Assembly: GCA_002720745.1 (NCBI GenBank)
Contig: PBJO01000007.1
Location: 261,564-325,563, forward strand
Reading direction: 5' to 3'
DNA length: 64,000 nucleotides
Source of the DNA: Balneola sp.
Lineage (GTDB): Bacteria; Bacteroidota; Rhodothermia; Balneolales; Balneolaceae
Shown here piece by piece: positions 1-8,759 of the stretch. The position numbers and the translations under genes are program-made. Each line of letters starts with the position of its first letter. Positions within the stretch are counted from its first letter, which is position 1. The notes below the pieces were generated by a model that saw nothing but the letters and a program-made list of their open reading frames with translations, did not search any database and was not told the origin of the DNA.

Positions 1-41
1 TTTACTAAATAATTATTATTCCAAGATCCAAGGTATATTAT

Positions 42-506
42 ATGGCGCACGAACGTATAGAAATTGAACTACCCCTATCTAAGGTGTACGAATTATTAAG
101 TAATCCAGTTGATTTCCCTAAGTTTCTAGAGCGCGTTGATTCTGTAGAACGAATCAACTCTCAAACCTTTGAATATAAAACAACTATCGACGGTGAAATA
201 TTTCACTGGACTACTAATCTAATTGATAATTTACGAAATACACGCTTTGCTTGGATTACAATCAATGGTAATCTGAATCAAACTGGTACTATTCGGTTTA
301 CACCACTTGATAACGGCAATCGGACTCAGGTTGAATTTTCTTTAGATTACCGTACTTTCTTTGGAGATCCTTCTCATGGATTAGCAACTTTCATTGAGCA
401 ATCAGCAGCACAACTAGTTAAAGACTTAGAGTCATTTAAAAAGTTAGCAGAAAGTGATACCTTCAAGGGAATTTCCTTAGAACCTACAGAAGAAATCACT
501 GCTTAG
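42..506 (+). CDS. SRPBCC (START-like) superfamily protein
   Basis: A 154-residue protein with no signal peptide or membrane segment. Its pattern fits the SRPBCC/polyketide-cyclase fold: an amphipathic N-terminal strand and helix (IEIELPLSKVYELLSNPVDF), alternating strands in the middle, and a long C-terminal helix from about residue 115 to 145. Members of this fold bind hydrophobic ligands in a cavity, but nothing here identifies a ligand, so the role is unknown. The gene stands alone and is followed 20 bases later by a strong terminator, which separates it from the aroE operon. The fold is a moderate-confidence call. Confidence 0.7.
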   Translation: MAHERIEIELPLSKVYELLSNPVDFPKFLERVDSVERINSQTFEYKTTIDGEIFHWTTNLIDNLRNTRFAWITINGNLNQTGTIRFTPLDNGNRTQVEFSLDYRTFFGDPSHGLATFIEQSAAQLVKDLESFKKLAESDTFKGISLEPTEEITA

Positions 507-525
507 ACTAACAAACTATTATTTT

Positions 526-558
526 AAAATGCGCAACCAATGGTTGCGCATTTTTTTT
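526..558 (+). terminator. Intrinsic terminator after the SRPBCC gene
   Basis: A perfect inverted repeat has arms at 526-539 and 541-554 around a single base, with the core GCGCAACCA/TGGTTGCGC. It runs into an eight-T tract ending at 558. The T tract stops two bases before the aroE ATG at 561, so the terminator occupies the whole space where an aroE ribosome binding site would lie. Confidence 0.88.
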
Positions 559-560
559 AT

Positions 561-1409
561 ATGAAGTTTTCTGAATTTTTACTCGATCCTATTTCTTCAC
601 GAGATCATCTATTATTGATTGGTAATCCAGTGTCACATAGTATTTCTCCTATTATGCACAATCTAGCTATTGACCATCATTCCTTAGATTTGGAATATGT
701 TGCCGTAGAGATTTTAGTAAATGAATTGCCAAGTCTTATCGCCCATTTTAATTCTATAAATTTTAAAGGTGCAAATATCACACTTCCTTATAAGGAAACT
801 TTATTTGAGTCGGTTGATAGGCATTCGGATTTAGCGAAATCTATGCAAGTAATTAATTGTATCCAAAAACTGGATCAGGAGTTAGTAGGTCATAATACCG
901 ATAGTTTTGGTTTTATAGAGCCTTTAAGAGACTTAGGACTCATGAAATTGGATTCAGTATTAATATTTGGTTTTGGTGGTGCGACAAAAGCAATAATACA
1001 CGGATTAAGAGATTTTGGGGTTGATAAATATTTTGTTGTAAGTAGAAATCCTGAACGCCTACAGAACGATTTACCCATAAATTTGATTTCTTATGATGAG
1101 TGGGCAGAATATGCGGTTGAAGTGGATTTGATTGTTAATACCACACCACTTGGTATGCATCCAAATTCAGAAAATTCTCCAGTTGACGCACAATTTACCA
1201 AGTTCTTAGCCGATTCCGTTTGTTATGATATTGTTTACAATCCACAGAAAACGACTTTTTTACGTCAAGCAGAACAGCAAAATTGTACCACAATTAATGG
1301 CTTACCAATGCTTATATACCAGGCATCACGTTCCTTCGAATTATGGACAGGGCAAACATTTCCAATGTCAGAAATCAAGGAATATTTAGATAATGTCTTC
1401 CCCTCTTAA
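561..1409 (+). CDS. aroE: Shikimate dehydrogenase (NADP+)
   Basis: Reduces 3-dehydroshikimate to shikimate with NADPH, the fourth step of the chorismate pathway that feeds the trp operon of this window. With the start at 561 the protein has 282 residues, normal for AroE. Visible signatures are the substrate-binding SHSISP (25-30), the catalytic lysine in ITLPYK (K78), the catalytic aspartate in NTDSFG (D114) and the NADP loop GFGGATKA (137-144). An in-frame ATG at 540 lies inside the terminator hairpin and would add a non-family extension, so 561 is preferred. It overlaps pgeF by 17 bases and heads a six-gene operon. No Shine-Dalgarno site is present because a T tract directly precedes the ATG. 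Confidence 0.93.
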   Translation: MKFSEFLLDPISSRDHLLLIGNPVSHSISPIMHNLAIDHHSLDLEYVAVEILVNELPSLIAHFNSINFKGANITLPYKETLFESVDRHSDLAKSMQVINCIQKLDQELVGHNTDSFGFIEPLRDLGLMKLDSVLIFGFGGATKAIIHGLRDFGVDKYFVVSRNPERLQNDLPINLISYDEWAEYAVEVDLIVNTTPLGMHPNSENSPVDAQFTKFLADSVCYDIVYNPQKTTFLRQAEQQNCTTINGLPMLIYQASRSFELWTGQTFPMSEIKEYLDNVFPS

Positions 1410-2151
1410 ATTTATACGACCTCGCAATCTAAATGAGTCTCGGGTACTAAGTTGGTTTAGTAAAAAAAATACTCATTGCAGTATTTCCAACTCTCGTATT
1501 CCTGGATTAAATATAGGGTTTAATTCTGATGAGAATCAGGATATAATCTTAGAACAATTGCACGTTTTAGCCAAAGAGACTGATACATCATTAAAGCATA
1601 TTGCAATTGCTCAACAAACTCACTCAGACCGAGTTAAAGTAGTGACTAAAGGGGGGATTTATCCTGATACCGATGCTTTTGTAAGTTCAACCCTTGGTAT
1701 TTCATTACTTATACAAGTAGCCGATTGTGGAGCTGTTTTACTAGGTGATGCAACTCATCAGGTTATCGGTGCAGCTCATGTTGGATGGAGAGGCGCTCAA
1801 AAAAATATTATCAATAAAACCGTTGAGTTTATGTTAGAACTTGGTGCAGATATAAATAATATAAAGGCTTATATAAGTCCTTGTATTTCTGTAGATGCCT
1901 TTGAAGTAGGTCAAGATGTAGCCGATTTGTTTCCAGGTCAGTTCGTGGAAAAAAACTTAGGTAACAAGCCACACTTAGATTTAAAAGGTTATATTTTCCA
2001 ACAACTCGTAACCATGGGTATTGTGAAATCTCAAATTGTCATGGATGCAGGTTGTACTTTCAGCGATGAGAATGATTTTTATTCCTTTAGAAGAGAAGCT
2101 TCTAAAGCTGGAAGAATGGCCGCTATTATAAAATTGAATGAAATAGGGTGA
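1393..2151 (+). CDS. pgeF: PgeF/YfiH (LACC1) family multicopper-like hydrolase
   Basis: A 252-residue member of the Cu-oxidase-4/YfiH family. Bacterial members are described as peptidoglycan editing factor, and relatives act as purine nucleoside phosphorylase/adenosine deaminase. The conserved metal-site residues are visible: H77 in QTHSDR, C112 in VADCGAV and H129 in AHVGWRG. The family C-terminal motif YSFRRE is also present. The gene starts inside the end of aroE and stops one base before dxr, so translation of the three is probably coupled. The family call is firm; which substrate the protein acts on in this organism cannot be read from sequence. Confidence 0.88.
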   Translation: MSSPLKFIRPRNLNESRVLSWFSKKNTHCSISNSRIPGLNIGFNSDENQDIILEQLHVLAKETDTSLKHIAIAQQTHSDRVKVVTKGGIYPDTDAFVSSTLGISLLIQVADCGAVLLGDATHQVIGAAHVGWRGAQKNIINKTVEFMLELGADINNIKAYISPCISVDAFEVGQDVADLFPGQFVEKNLGNKPHLDLKGYIFQQLVTMGIVKSQIVMDAGCTFSDENDFYSFRREASKAGRMAAIIKLNEIG

Positions 2152-2152
2152 A

Positions 2153-3325
2153 ATGAAACATAACAAGATCCGAATAGCTATTCTTGGATCAACAGGTTCC
2201 ATTGGACAGCAAGCCTTAGAAATTATTCAGAAGCATAATAAATTATTCGAAGTTGTCTTGTTAAGTGGACACAGTAACTGGCAGCTTTTAGATGAGCAGG
2301 CTAAAACCTTTAATGCTAAACATGCTGTATTGACTGGATTCGAAAATAACAATGCCCGTAAACAAATAGGTGATCCAGCCAAAACTAGAACATACATAGA
2401 TCCATATATACTAAATGAACTAGTCAATTTGCCTGAAATTGATATTGTTTTAAACAGTTTGGTCGGTTTTGCTGGATTCTTTCCAACATATCATGCACTA
2501 AAAGCCCACAAAAAAGTTGCTTTAGCGAATAAAGAAAGTTTGGTTGTAGGTGGAGCTATCATTTCCGAATTATTAACCGAATCCAAAGGCAGCTTGATAC
2601 CAATTGATTCCGAACACAGTGCAATGCTACAATCGCTTATTGGTGAAAAGAAAGAAGACATTGAAGAAATCATTATAACAGCAAGCGGTGGGCCTTTTAG
2701 GTCGTTAAGTCTTGAGCAAATGCATGATGTGTCGGTTGAACAGGCGTTACAACATCCAAATTGGAGTATGGGTTCTAAAATCACTATAGATAGTGCTACT
2801 ATGATGAATAAGGGTTTAGAGATCATAGAAGCACACTGGTTATTTGACCTCCCTATCGAAAAGATAACTCCAGTGGTTCATCCCGAAAGTATTGTTCATT
2901 CAATGGTGACTTATTGTGATGGTTCAACAAAAGCGCAACTTGGTCCACCAGACATGAAAGTCCCCATTTTATATGCTTTGTCTTATCCCCGCAGATTACC
3001 CCTAAATAGTTCACGAATGGATTGGAGCCAAATAAATAAACTTCATTTTGAACCAGTTGACTATTCACGGTTCCCTTGTATTGAATTAGCTATAGATTCT
3101 GTAAAAATGCACAAAGGAGGTCCTGCGATATTAAATGCAGCCAATGAAATTGCAGTCACACACTTTTTAGAGGGTAAAATTAAGTATATTGATATAGCGA
3201 AAGTTATTGAGCGCTGCCTCAACCAAATACAATTTAATTCGATTTTGAGCTATGATTCACTTGTCGAATTAGATCAGCAAACGCGAGATTATGCAAGAAC
3301 TATTTGTCAACATGGAACTTATTGA
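2153..3325 (+). CDS. dxr: 1-deoxy-D-xylulose-5-phosphate reductoisomerase
   Basis: Converts DXP to 2-C-methyl-D-erythritol 4-phosphate, the committed step of the MEP isoprenoid pathway, so this organism makes isoprenoids by the non-mevalonate route. The 390-residue protein has the NADPH loop GSTGSIG (12-18), ALANKES (124-130), the metal-binding PIDSEHSA with D152 and E154, ASGGPFR (177-183) and the third metal ligand E223 in NKGLEIIEA. Length and motif order are normal. It lies one base after pgeF, and its last bases overlap the start of rseP. Confidence 0.96.
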   Translation: MKHNKIRIAILGSTGSIGQQALEIIQKHNKLFEVVLLSGHSNWQLLDEQAKTFNAKHAVLTGFENNNARKQIGDPAKTRTYIDPYILNELVNLPEIDIVLNSLVGFAGFFPTYHALKAHKKVALANKESLVVGGAIISELLTESKGSLIPIDSEHSAMLQSLIGEKKEDIEEIIITASGGPFRSLSLEQMHDVSVEQALQHPNWSMGSKITIDSATMMNKGLEIIEAHWLFDLPIEKITPVVHPESIVHSMVTYCDGSTKAQLGPPDMKVPILYALSYPRRLPLNSSRMDWSQINKLHFEPVDYSRFPCIELAIDSVKMHKGGPAILNAANEIAVTHFLEGKIKYIDIAKVIERCLNQIQFNSILSYDSLVELDQQTRDYARTICQHGTY

Positions 3326-4640
3326 ACTAACACAGACTATTTTCATTTTTATTGGTGCTCTAATGATCCTAGTATTTATACATGAATTAGGACACTTTTT
3401 AGCAGCAAAAATGTTCGGTATGAGAGTTGAACGTTTCTCAGTGGGTTTTCCACCACGAATTTGGGGTTTCAAACGAGGCGATACTGAGTATTGTATAGGT
3501 GCTACCCCGCTGGGAGGTTACGTAAAAATCTCTGGTATGGTAGATGAAAGTATGGATACCGAACATTTAGCAGCAGAACCACAACCCTGGGAGTATCGGT
3601 CGAAGCCAGTTTGGCAGCGTATGTTTGTAATAACTGCAGGCGTGATATTTAACATGATTCTTGCTTTTTTTATATATTCAGGAATCAATTGGAGCCAAGG
3701 CAAATTAAGTTTACCTATTGAAAATGTTGCCGGGATTTATGTACCTGAGGGTAGTTTACTAGAGAATGTTGGTTTTGAGACTGATGATAAAATTGTCGGA
3801 GTAAATGGAAATTATGTTGACGCATTTGAAGAATTAGTTTCCATTTCTGAGTTAACCAGTAGTAATTTGTCATATCAACTAGTCCGCGGTGGAATGTTAA
3901 TTGATTTATTTATTCCATCTACTTTTTTAGATAGCTTACAAGAGCAATCATTCATTAATACAATACACATATATCCACCAATTATATCCAGTATTTCATT
4001 TGGATCACCTGCAGAAAATGCAGGCTTACAAGTCGGGGATCGCTTTGTAAAAATTAATGGCGAGCCTATAGATTATTGGTTAGAATTAACTCAGATTATA
4101 CGTAAGTCAGAAGGTATGATAGAATTTATAGTGGAACGAAAAGGACAGAGACTAACTATTTATATTGAGCCTGATGAAAATCGAACTATTGGAATAGCTG
4201 CTCCAAATTTAGCCCAGGTTGGAGCGACTTCTACTAAACTAAATTTTGCTGAGTCTATTCAAGAAGGATGGCGGCAAGTTACTGAACAAACTATGGGCAT
4301 TATAGGGGGTTTTTCTAGGATGTTTTCTGGGGACATTTCAGTCAGGAAGAATCTTGGAGGTCCTATAGCCATAGCGAGTTTAACTAAACAAGCAACCGAT
4401 CAAGCTGGGTGGATTGGTTTTTGGGAGATGACCGCATTGCTGAGCATCACATTAGCTATTATGAATATACTCCCCATTCCTGCCTTGGATGGTGGACATT
4501 TAGTATTTCTTGTTTATGAGGGAATAGCTAGGAGGGAACCAACGGAAAAAGTAAAGATTATGGCACAGAATATTGGATTTTTATTGTTGATTAGCTTGAT
4601 GGTCTTTGTCATCTTGAATGATGTTATAAGACTATTCTAA
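3312..4640 (+). CDS. rseP: RseP-type site-2 intramembrane zinc protease
   Basis: An M50 family metalloprotease of the inner membrane. Relatives cleave anti-sigma factors or clear signal peptides. The HExxH active site lies in the first membrane helix (HELGH, 24-28). Two PDZ-like regions follow (roughly 110-290), and the C-terminal catalytic helix carries NILPIPALDGGH, which supplies the third zinc ligand. The start at 3312 (MELIELTQ) gives 442 residues. An alternative in-frame ATG at 3291 would lie deeper inside dxr and adds seven residues. The stop overlaps the psd start (TAATG). Dxr-RseP adjacency is common in many bacteria and supports the assignment. Confidence 0.93.
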   Translation: MELIELTQTIFIFIGALMILVFIHELGHFLAAKMFGMRVERFSVGFPPRIWGFKRGDTEYCIGATPLGGYVKISGMVDESMDTEHLAAEPQPWEYRSKPVWQRMFVITAGVIFNMILAFFIYSGINWSQGKLSLPIENVAGIYVPEGSLLENVGFETDDKIVGVNGNYVDAFEELVSISELTSSNLSYQLVRGGMLIDLFIPSTFLDSLQEQSFINTIHIYPPIISSISFGSPAENAGLQVGDRFVKINGEPIDYWLELTQIIRKSEGMIEFIVERKGQRLTIYIEPDENRTIGIAAPNLAQVGATSTKLNFAESIQEGWRQVTEQTMGIIGGFSRMFSGDISVRKNLGGPIAIASLTKQATDQAGWIGFWEMTALLSITLAIMNILPIPALDGGHLVFLVYEGIARREPTEKVKIMAQNIGFLLLISLMVFVILNDVIRLF

Positions 4641-5302
4641 TGAAAATAGCATATGAAGGTATTCCCACCATTGTATTAGTGGGATTAGTCACGGTCCTCG
4701 TCTTAAGCCTTAGTTGGTATTTTTATACCTTAGCATCAGGTATTATTTTAAGTCTTATATTGTTTCCAATTTGGTTTCTGAGTATTTATTTCTTCCGAGA
4801 TCCGGAGCGGATATCACCACTTAATTTATCAGATGAATTTGTATTATCACCATCTGACGGAAAAGTTGTGGTAATTAAAGAGGTAGAAACCGCCGAATAT
4901 ATTGAGCAAGAGGCTATTCAAATAAGTATTTTTTTGTCTCCTTTAGATGTCCATATTAATCGCATCCCAATAAGTGGAGTTTTGGAATATCTTGTCTATC
5001 AGACTGGAGAATACCTAATGGCCTGGGATGATCGCGCCACAATGGATAATGAGCAGGCAAAATTTGGAGTAAGACATGCATCTGGGCAAAAAATTTTATT
5101 TCGACAAATAACCGGTTTTTTAGCCCGTCGGGTCGTGTATTACATTCGTAAGGGCGATTCCCTAGAAAGAGCTAAGCGCTTTGGGCTTATGAAATTTGGT
5201 AGTAGAATGGATGTTGTACTTCCACGATCTTCTAGCGTACTAATTAAGCAGGGGGATAAAGTAATTGCTGGTGAATCGATTATTGCTAAATTAACCATAT
5301 AG
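4640..5302 (+). CDS. psd: Phosphatidylserine decarboxylase proenzyme (short type)
   Basis: Makes phosphatidylethanolamine from phosphatidylserine, directly after PssA, whose gene follows. The 220-residue length fits the short Psd class. Two hydrophobic segments (about 10-28 and 34-52) precede FFRDPER (51-57) and the conserved SPSDGKV (70-76) and DVHINR (103-108). The proenzyme self-cleaves between G187 and S188 in KFGSRMDV, and the serine becomes the pyruvoyl cofactor. The ATG overlaps the rseP stop codon and the stop overlaps the pssA GTG, so the three genes are probably translationally coupled. Confidence 0.94.
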   Translation: MKIAYEGIPTIVLVGLVTVLVLSLSWYFYTLASGIILSLILFPIWFLSIYFFRDPERISPLNLSDEFVLSPSDGKVVVIKEVETAEYIEQEAIQISIFLSPLDVHINRIPISGVLEYLVYQTGEYLMAWDDRATMDNEQAKFGVRHASGQKILFRQITGFLARRVVYYIRKGDSLERAKRFGLMKFGSRMDVVLPRSSSVLIKQGDKVIAGESIIAKLTI

Positions 5303-6111
5303 TGAAATATCCCATTCAACATAGATATCAGAGTTTTAAACAAAAGAGGCTAGCAAAGAAGGAATCAAAGCCTCCAATAAATCGCAAGATTGCGGTTCCA
5401 AGTTTCTTTACTTTAATGAATCTGTTCTCTGGTTTTCTCTCAATCGTGGCTGTGTCAGAGGGAGAGTTGTTTCGTGGTGCTTGGTTTATTGTTGCGGCGG
5501 GTTTTTTTGATGTAATGGATGGATATATTGCTCGATTAGCAAATGCGGGTAGTGATTTTGGGGTAGAACTAGATTCACTGAGTGACATTGTTTCATTCGG
5601 GGTTGCACCATCTTTCCTTATTTATACCTTCGCTTTACATGAATTTCAATTTCTCGGTATACTAATTAGTGCTGTCCCGGCTATGTGTGGAGCTGTCCGC
5701 TTAGCCCGTTTTAATGTTAATACCCGCCTTATCCCCAATCAGAATAATTTTATTGGCTTACCAATTCCGTCACTTGCAATTATATTAGCTGCTTTCTATT
5801 TGAGCTTCCACCAGCAGCTCGAGTTGTTTGATATTTTTCGTAATGGGGTTAGTAGTGTCTTAGGGCCACTAATTATTTTATTGTCAGTGCTCATGTTAAG
5901 TACATTACCCTTCGATAGGATCCCTAAAATGGATCGTACTTCTTTTCAAAAAAATGGGTTTAAATCCTTCCTTTTTTTAGGTTACTTTGTGCTCATTTTA
6001 TTTTTTAGAGAATTAGGACTTATGTCTGTTATACTGATCTACATATTAAAAGGAATTTTGGACGGGCTTAGAGAGTATTTTTCATCAGATCAGCGAGTTA
6101 TGGACCGCTAA
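5302..6111 (+). CDS. pssA: CDP-diacylglycerol-serine O-phosphatidyltransferase
   Basis: An integral membrane enzyme that joins CDP-diacylglycerol and serine to give phosphatidylserine, the substrate of the adjacent Psd. The CDP-alcohol phosphotransferase signature is complete: D70, D73-G74, A77-R78, G87, D91 and D95 in the expected spacing. A basic soluble N-terminus of about 30 residues precedes several membrane helices. The start is a GTG that shares bases with the psd TAG stop (TAGTG). Its last 27 bases overlap, tail to tail, the end of the glycosyltransferase gene on the other strand. No terminator is visible between the converging transcripts. Confidence 0.94.
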   Translation: MKYPIQHRYQSFKQKRLAKKESKPPINRKIAVPSFFTLMNLFSGFLSIVAVSEGELFRGAWFIVAAGFFDVMDGYIARLANAGSDFGVELDSLSDIVSFGVAPSFLIYTFALHEFQFLGILISAVPAMCGAVRLARFNVNTRLIPNQNNFIGLPIPSLAIILAAFYLSFHQQLELFDIFRNGVSSVLGPLIILLSVLMLSTLPFDRIPKMDRTSFQKNGFKSFLFLGYFVLILFFRELGLMSVILIYILKGILDGLREYFSSDQRVMDR

Positions 6112-7155
6112 AGTCATTTCACCGACACTGTCCCAGCTATAATGCGAGGTAATATGGTTTTTCAAGCGGGTGTTTTGAATCCTATGTTCTTCGTTTTCAA
6201 TGTGTAGTAGTTTATTAATAGAAGTCAGTAATGATGAGCTGTCCAGTGGATTAATATAGCTCGCCATCTTTTTAAAGTACTCAATGGTTCCACCATTTTG
6301 GGTAATTACAATAGAGCATCCTGCAAGTGCAGCTTCCATAGCGGCTATCCCAGGAGTTTCAAAAAGTGAGGGCAGTACAAAAACTTTTGCTGCGGCATAA
6401 GCGGAAGCTAATAGAGTCGAATGGTGCTCTTGCGATGGTAAATGAAGTACATTATTACGCTTAATTAATTCTGCGCATTGTTGACTATACTCATCGGTTC
6501 CTAAGTCACCAATAAGTACCAAGGGAGCATCTAGACTCGGTGCAACTTCAAGAAGTCTTATCACATTCTTTCGGGCTGATGATATCTGACCTACAAACAG
6601 AACATAATCAATTAACCCATAACGCTTCTCAAATTCACTACTTTCAGCCTTCAAAAATCGTGTTTCTACTCCATTAGGTATAACATTCATATGACCTAGG
6701 GGTATACCAAATAATTGGTTAATTTGATTCAATTCTGCTCTCGTATTAGGCAAAATTGCATCCGCGATTTGGCATACTTGTTTTTTTATACCGTATTCAG
6801 AATTAATTCCGCTAAAAAAATTACCAAATATCAATTCAATATTTAGTTTGAATTTGGTTATATGCATCCCTTTGGGGGTAAAAAATACCGGAGAAAGGAC
6901 TATAGGTATCTTTTTCTGGTCATTAGAGTGATATCTAGTTTTAAATTGCCGCAAAAATCCCCAATGTTCACTACTCGCCACAAAAACATGTAGAATATCA
7001 ATAGGGGGTAAAACCTCATTGCTATGTATCCAGACAATCTTATGGCCTAAACGTTGGAGAGCTTCAGCGGTTTGCATAACCTGCGTACGAACCCCACCAT
7101 TTACTAATGAGATACTCGATGGTGCTAAAATACCAATGCGTAATACTTGCCTCAT
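6085..7155 (-). CDS. GT4-like glycosyltransferase
   Basis: A 356-residue GT-B fold glycosyltransferase, likely retaining. The N-terminus has the acceptor-domain pattern with a glycine-rich loop (LVNGGVRTQ). The C-terminal nucleotide-sugar domain has VGQISSARKN, LIGDLG and the family E-x7-E motif in SLFETPGIAAMEAA, followed by VITQNGG. Donor and acceptor cannot be read. It is the last gene of the eight-gene minus-strand operon, and its start overlaps the stop of the deacetylase-like gene by four bases. The context of a flippase and a second glycosyltransferase argues for assembly of a lipid-linked surface glycan. Confidence 0.87.
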   Translation of the reverse strand: MRQVLRIGILAPSSISLVNGGVRTQVMQTAEALQRLGHKIVWIHSNEVLPPIDILHVFVASSEHWGFLRQFKTRYHSNDQKKIPIVLSPVFFTPKGMHITKFKLNIELIFGNFFSGINSEYGIKKQVCQIADAILPNTRAELNQINQLFGIPLGHMNVIPNGVETRFLKAESSEFEKRYGLIDYVLFVGQISSARKNVIRLLEVAPSLDAPLVLIGDLGTDEYSQQCAELIKRNNVLHLPSQEHHSTLLASAYAAAKVFVLPSLFETPGIAAMEAALAGCSIVITQNGGTIEYFKKMASYINPLDSSSLLTSINKLLHIENEEHRIQNTRLKNHITSHYSWDSVGEMTLAVHNSLI

Positions 7156-8753
7156 AATCGGATTCTATTTCTGTTCTGTATAATTGTTTCCTTTAAGAGA
7201 CGCCATTTGTTCGAAAAGCGATTTTGTAAAAATTTTTCATCAGCCATGGTTTCGCAGTGTATTTTTCGGAGTGTAAGTGTATTCATAGGAAACACTTTCT
7301 GAGAATCCCAGTCATTGGGTTTTATAATAGCAAAGTCGCGAGTATCTTGCTTCAATTCATAAAATAGGCTTGGCTTTATCTTACTATGTAATTGTCTGCT
7401 TGGTCTATGGTAGTAAATATTGCATTGTTCTGTAGCTCTTTGAGTCCAAAATGCGCACCAATCACTATAGGAAAGCCATTGCAAACCTAATTCTTGAGCA
7501 TACTTCAGGATAAATTCGATACTCGCAAATCCTGGCTGCAATGGATGGTGATAAAGCATTAATGGTTGTTGTAATCCATGTTGAATATCCATGTAGCGTT
7601 TAAAGTATGCGATAAAATGAGATTCCGTGGCCTGATACCGGTGAAGACTTCCTGTACAAATAGGGTGGACTGGTATCTGCAAGCGTTTATTGAATGCATC
7701 ATTGCTATTAGGTAACGATTTAGGTGACCAATACGGTAGTCCATCATAACCATGCGTAAATTCTGAGCTGTAGCTAAAAGGGTAGGTATCCAATACTTTA
7801 GACAGCTGCAAGCTCCAAATACCATATGGAGCCGCATAGCCTTTGGGCGTCATTCCAGCATCTGCCATCGCCTGGTACCCATTTTCAACATCTTGATAGA
7901 GTGGATAGGAAGAGGATATATGCGCATGTTCGTAGCCATGTAAAGCATGTTCGTGATTTGACCATTGCGCAAACCAATCCAGCCAATCTTCGTGAGCTTT
8001 TACATGCAGAAAAGTTGTCAGAATAGCAGAATACTCATTAGCTAGACCATATAGAGTTCGCAAGGATTCTTGTGTCCCAAAATCACTGTCAATACGGAGG
8101 GTGATTATCGGTTTTGCAGTTGGGAAACGCCACTTGGTTAAATAAGGTAAATCTACTGAATAAAATAACTGCTCAAGAGCATAACGAACGAGATGTTGCA
8201 GATGCCCAATATGTGAGCGTGATACCAATTCATTAGGCTGATGACCCGTTGGGCTTGGAAACACTTTGCGAGTATACGAAAATTGATAGAAGGCTGCCTC
8301 AATAGGAATGCCCAAGTAGATGGATTGCTCAAAGGCTTGGCTATTCTTCTTATCTACAAAGCATATTCCATGTATATCTTGTTTTCCACCATAAAAATTA
8401 ACTTTTGCATAGCAATCAATCATGCATAGGTGACTGAGTGGGCCATTCAATAAATCTGGGCTATGTACACTACGACAATAACGGTTTTGTACGGGGATAT
8501 TAGCTGGTTGTATACTAGATTCTGAGGTAAAGAGTACAGCTAACTTATTACCGCTATGCTGTTGGGTTTCCAGCCAATGTTGTTCTTGACGATTTAGAGG
8601 TCTATGCACAATATATATTGAATAGGAATATAGCGCTGATTCTTCGACGATTACCTCTCTATAATTCAACCCAATACTATCCAATAAGGAAACTAAACCT
8701 GGACTAAGCCCAAAAACTCCTACTCCTAGATTATGCAGTATATCCCTCATCAT
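7152..8753 (-). CDS. NodB-like polysaccharide deacetylase superfamily protein
   Basis: A 533-residue cytoplasmic-looking protein, since no signal peptide is visible. From about residue 215 it resembles a carbohydrate esterase 4 (NodB) fold: LRIDSD (D222, D224) in place of the first motif, HGYEHAH (H272, H276, H278) as the metal-binding histidine motif, AAPYG (307-311) in place of RxPxG, and LYHHP (400-404). The first 200 residues are unfamiliar. The arginine of motif 3 is missing, so catalysis is uncertain. It may deacetylate a precursor sugar or be a non-catalytic relative. It sits between the flippase and a glycosyltransferase gene with almost no spacing, so a role in the same glycan pathway is inferred. 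Confidence 0.7.
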   Translation of the reverse strand: MMRDILHNLGVGVFGLSPGLVSLLDSIGLNYREVIVEESALYSYSIYIVHRPLNRQEQHWLETQQHSGNKLAVLFTSESSIQPANIPVQNRYCRSVHSPDLLNGPLSHLCMIDCYAKVNFYGGKQDIHGICFVDKKNSQAFEQSIYLGIPIEAAFYQFSYTRKVFPSPTGHQPNELVSRSHIGHLQHLVRYALEQLFYSVDLPYLTKWRFPTAKPIITLRIDSDFGTQESLRTLYGLANEYSAILTTFLHVKAHEDWLDWFAQWSNHEHALHGYEHAHISSSYPLYQDVENGYQAMADAGMTPKGYAAPYGIWSLQLSKVLDTYPFSYSSEFTHGYDGLPYWSPKSLPNSNDAFNKRLQIPVHPICTGSLHRYQATESHFIAYFKRYMDIQHGLQQPLMLYHHPLQPGFASIEFILKYAQELGLQWLSYSDWCAFWTQRATEQCNIYYHRPSRQLHSKIKPSLFYELKQDTRDFAIIKPNDWDSQKVFPMNTLTLRKIHCETMADEKFLQNRFSNKWRLLKETIIQNRNRIRL

Positions 8754-8759
8754 TGTAGT

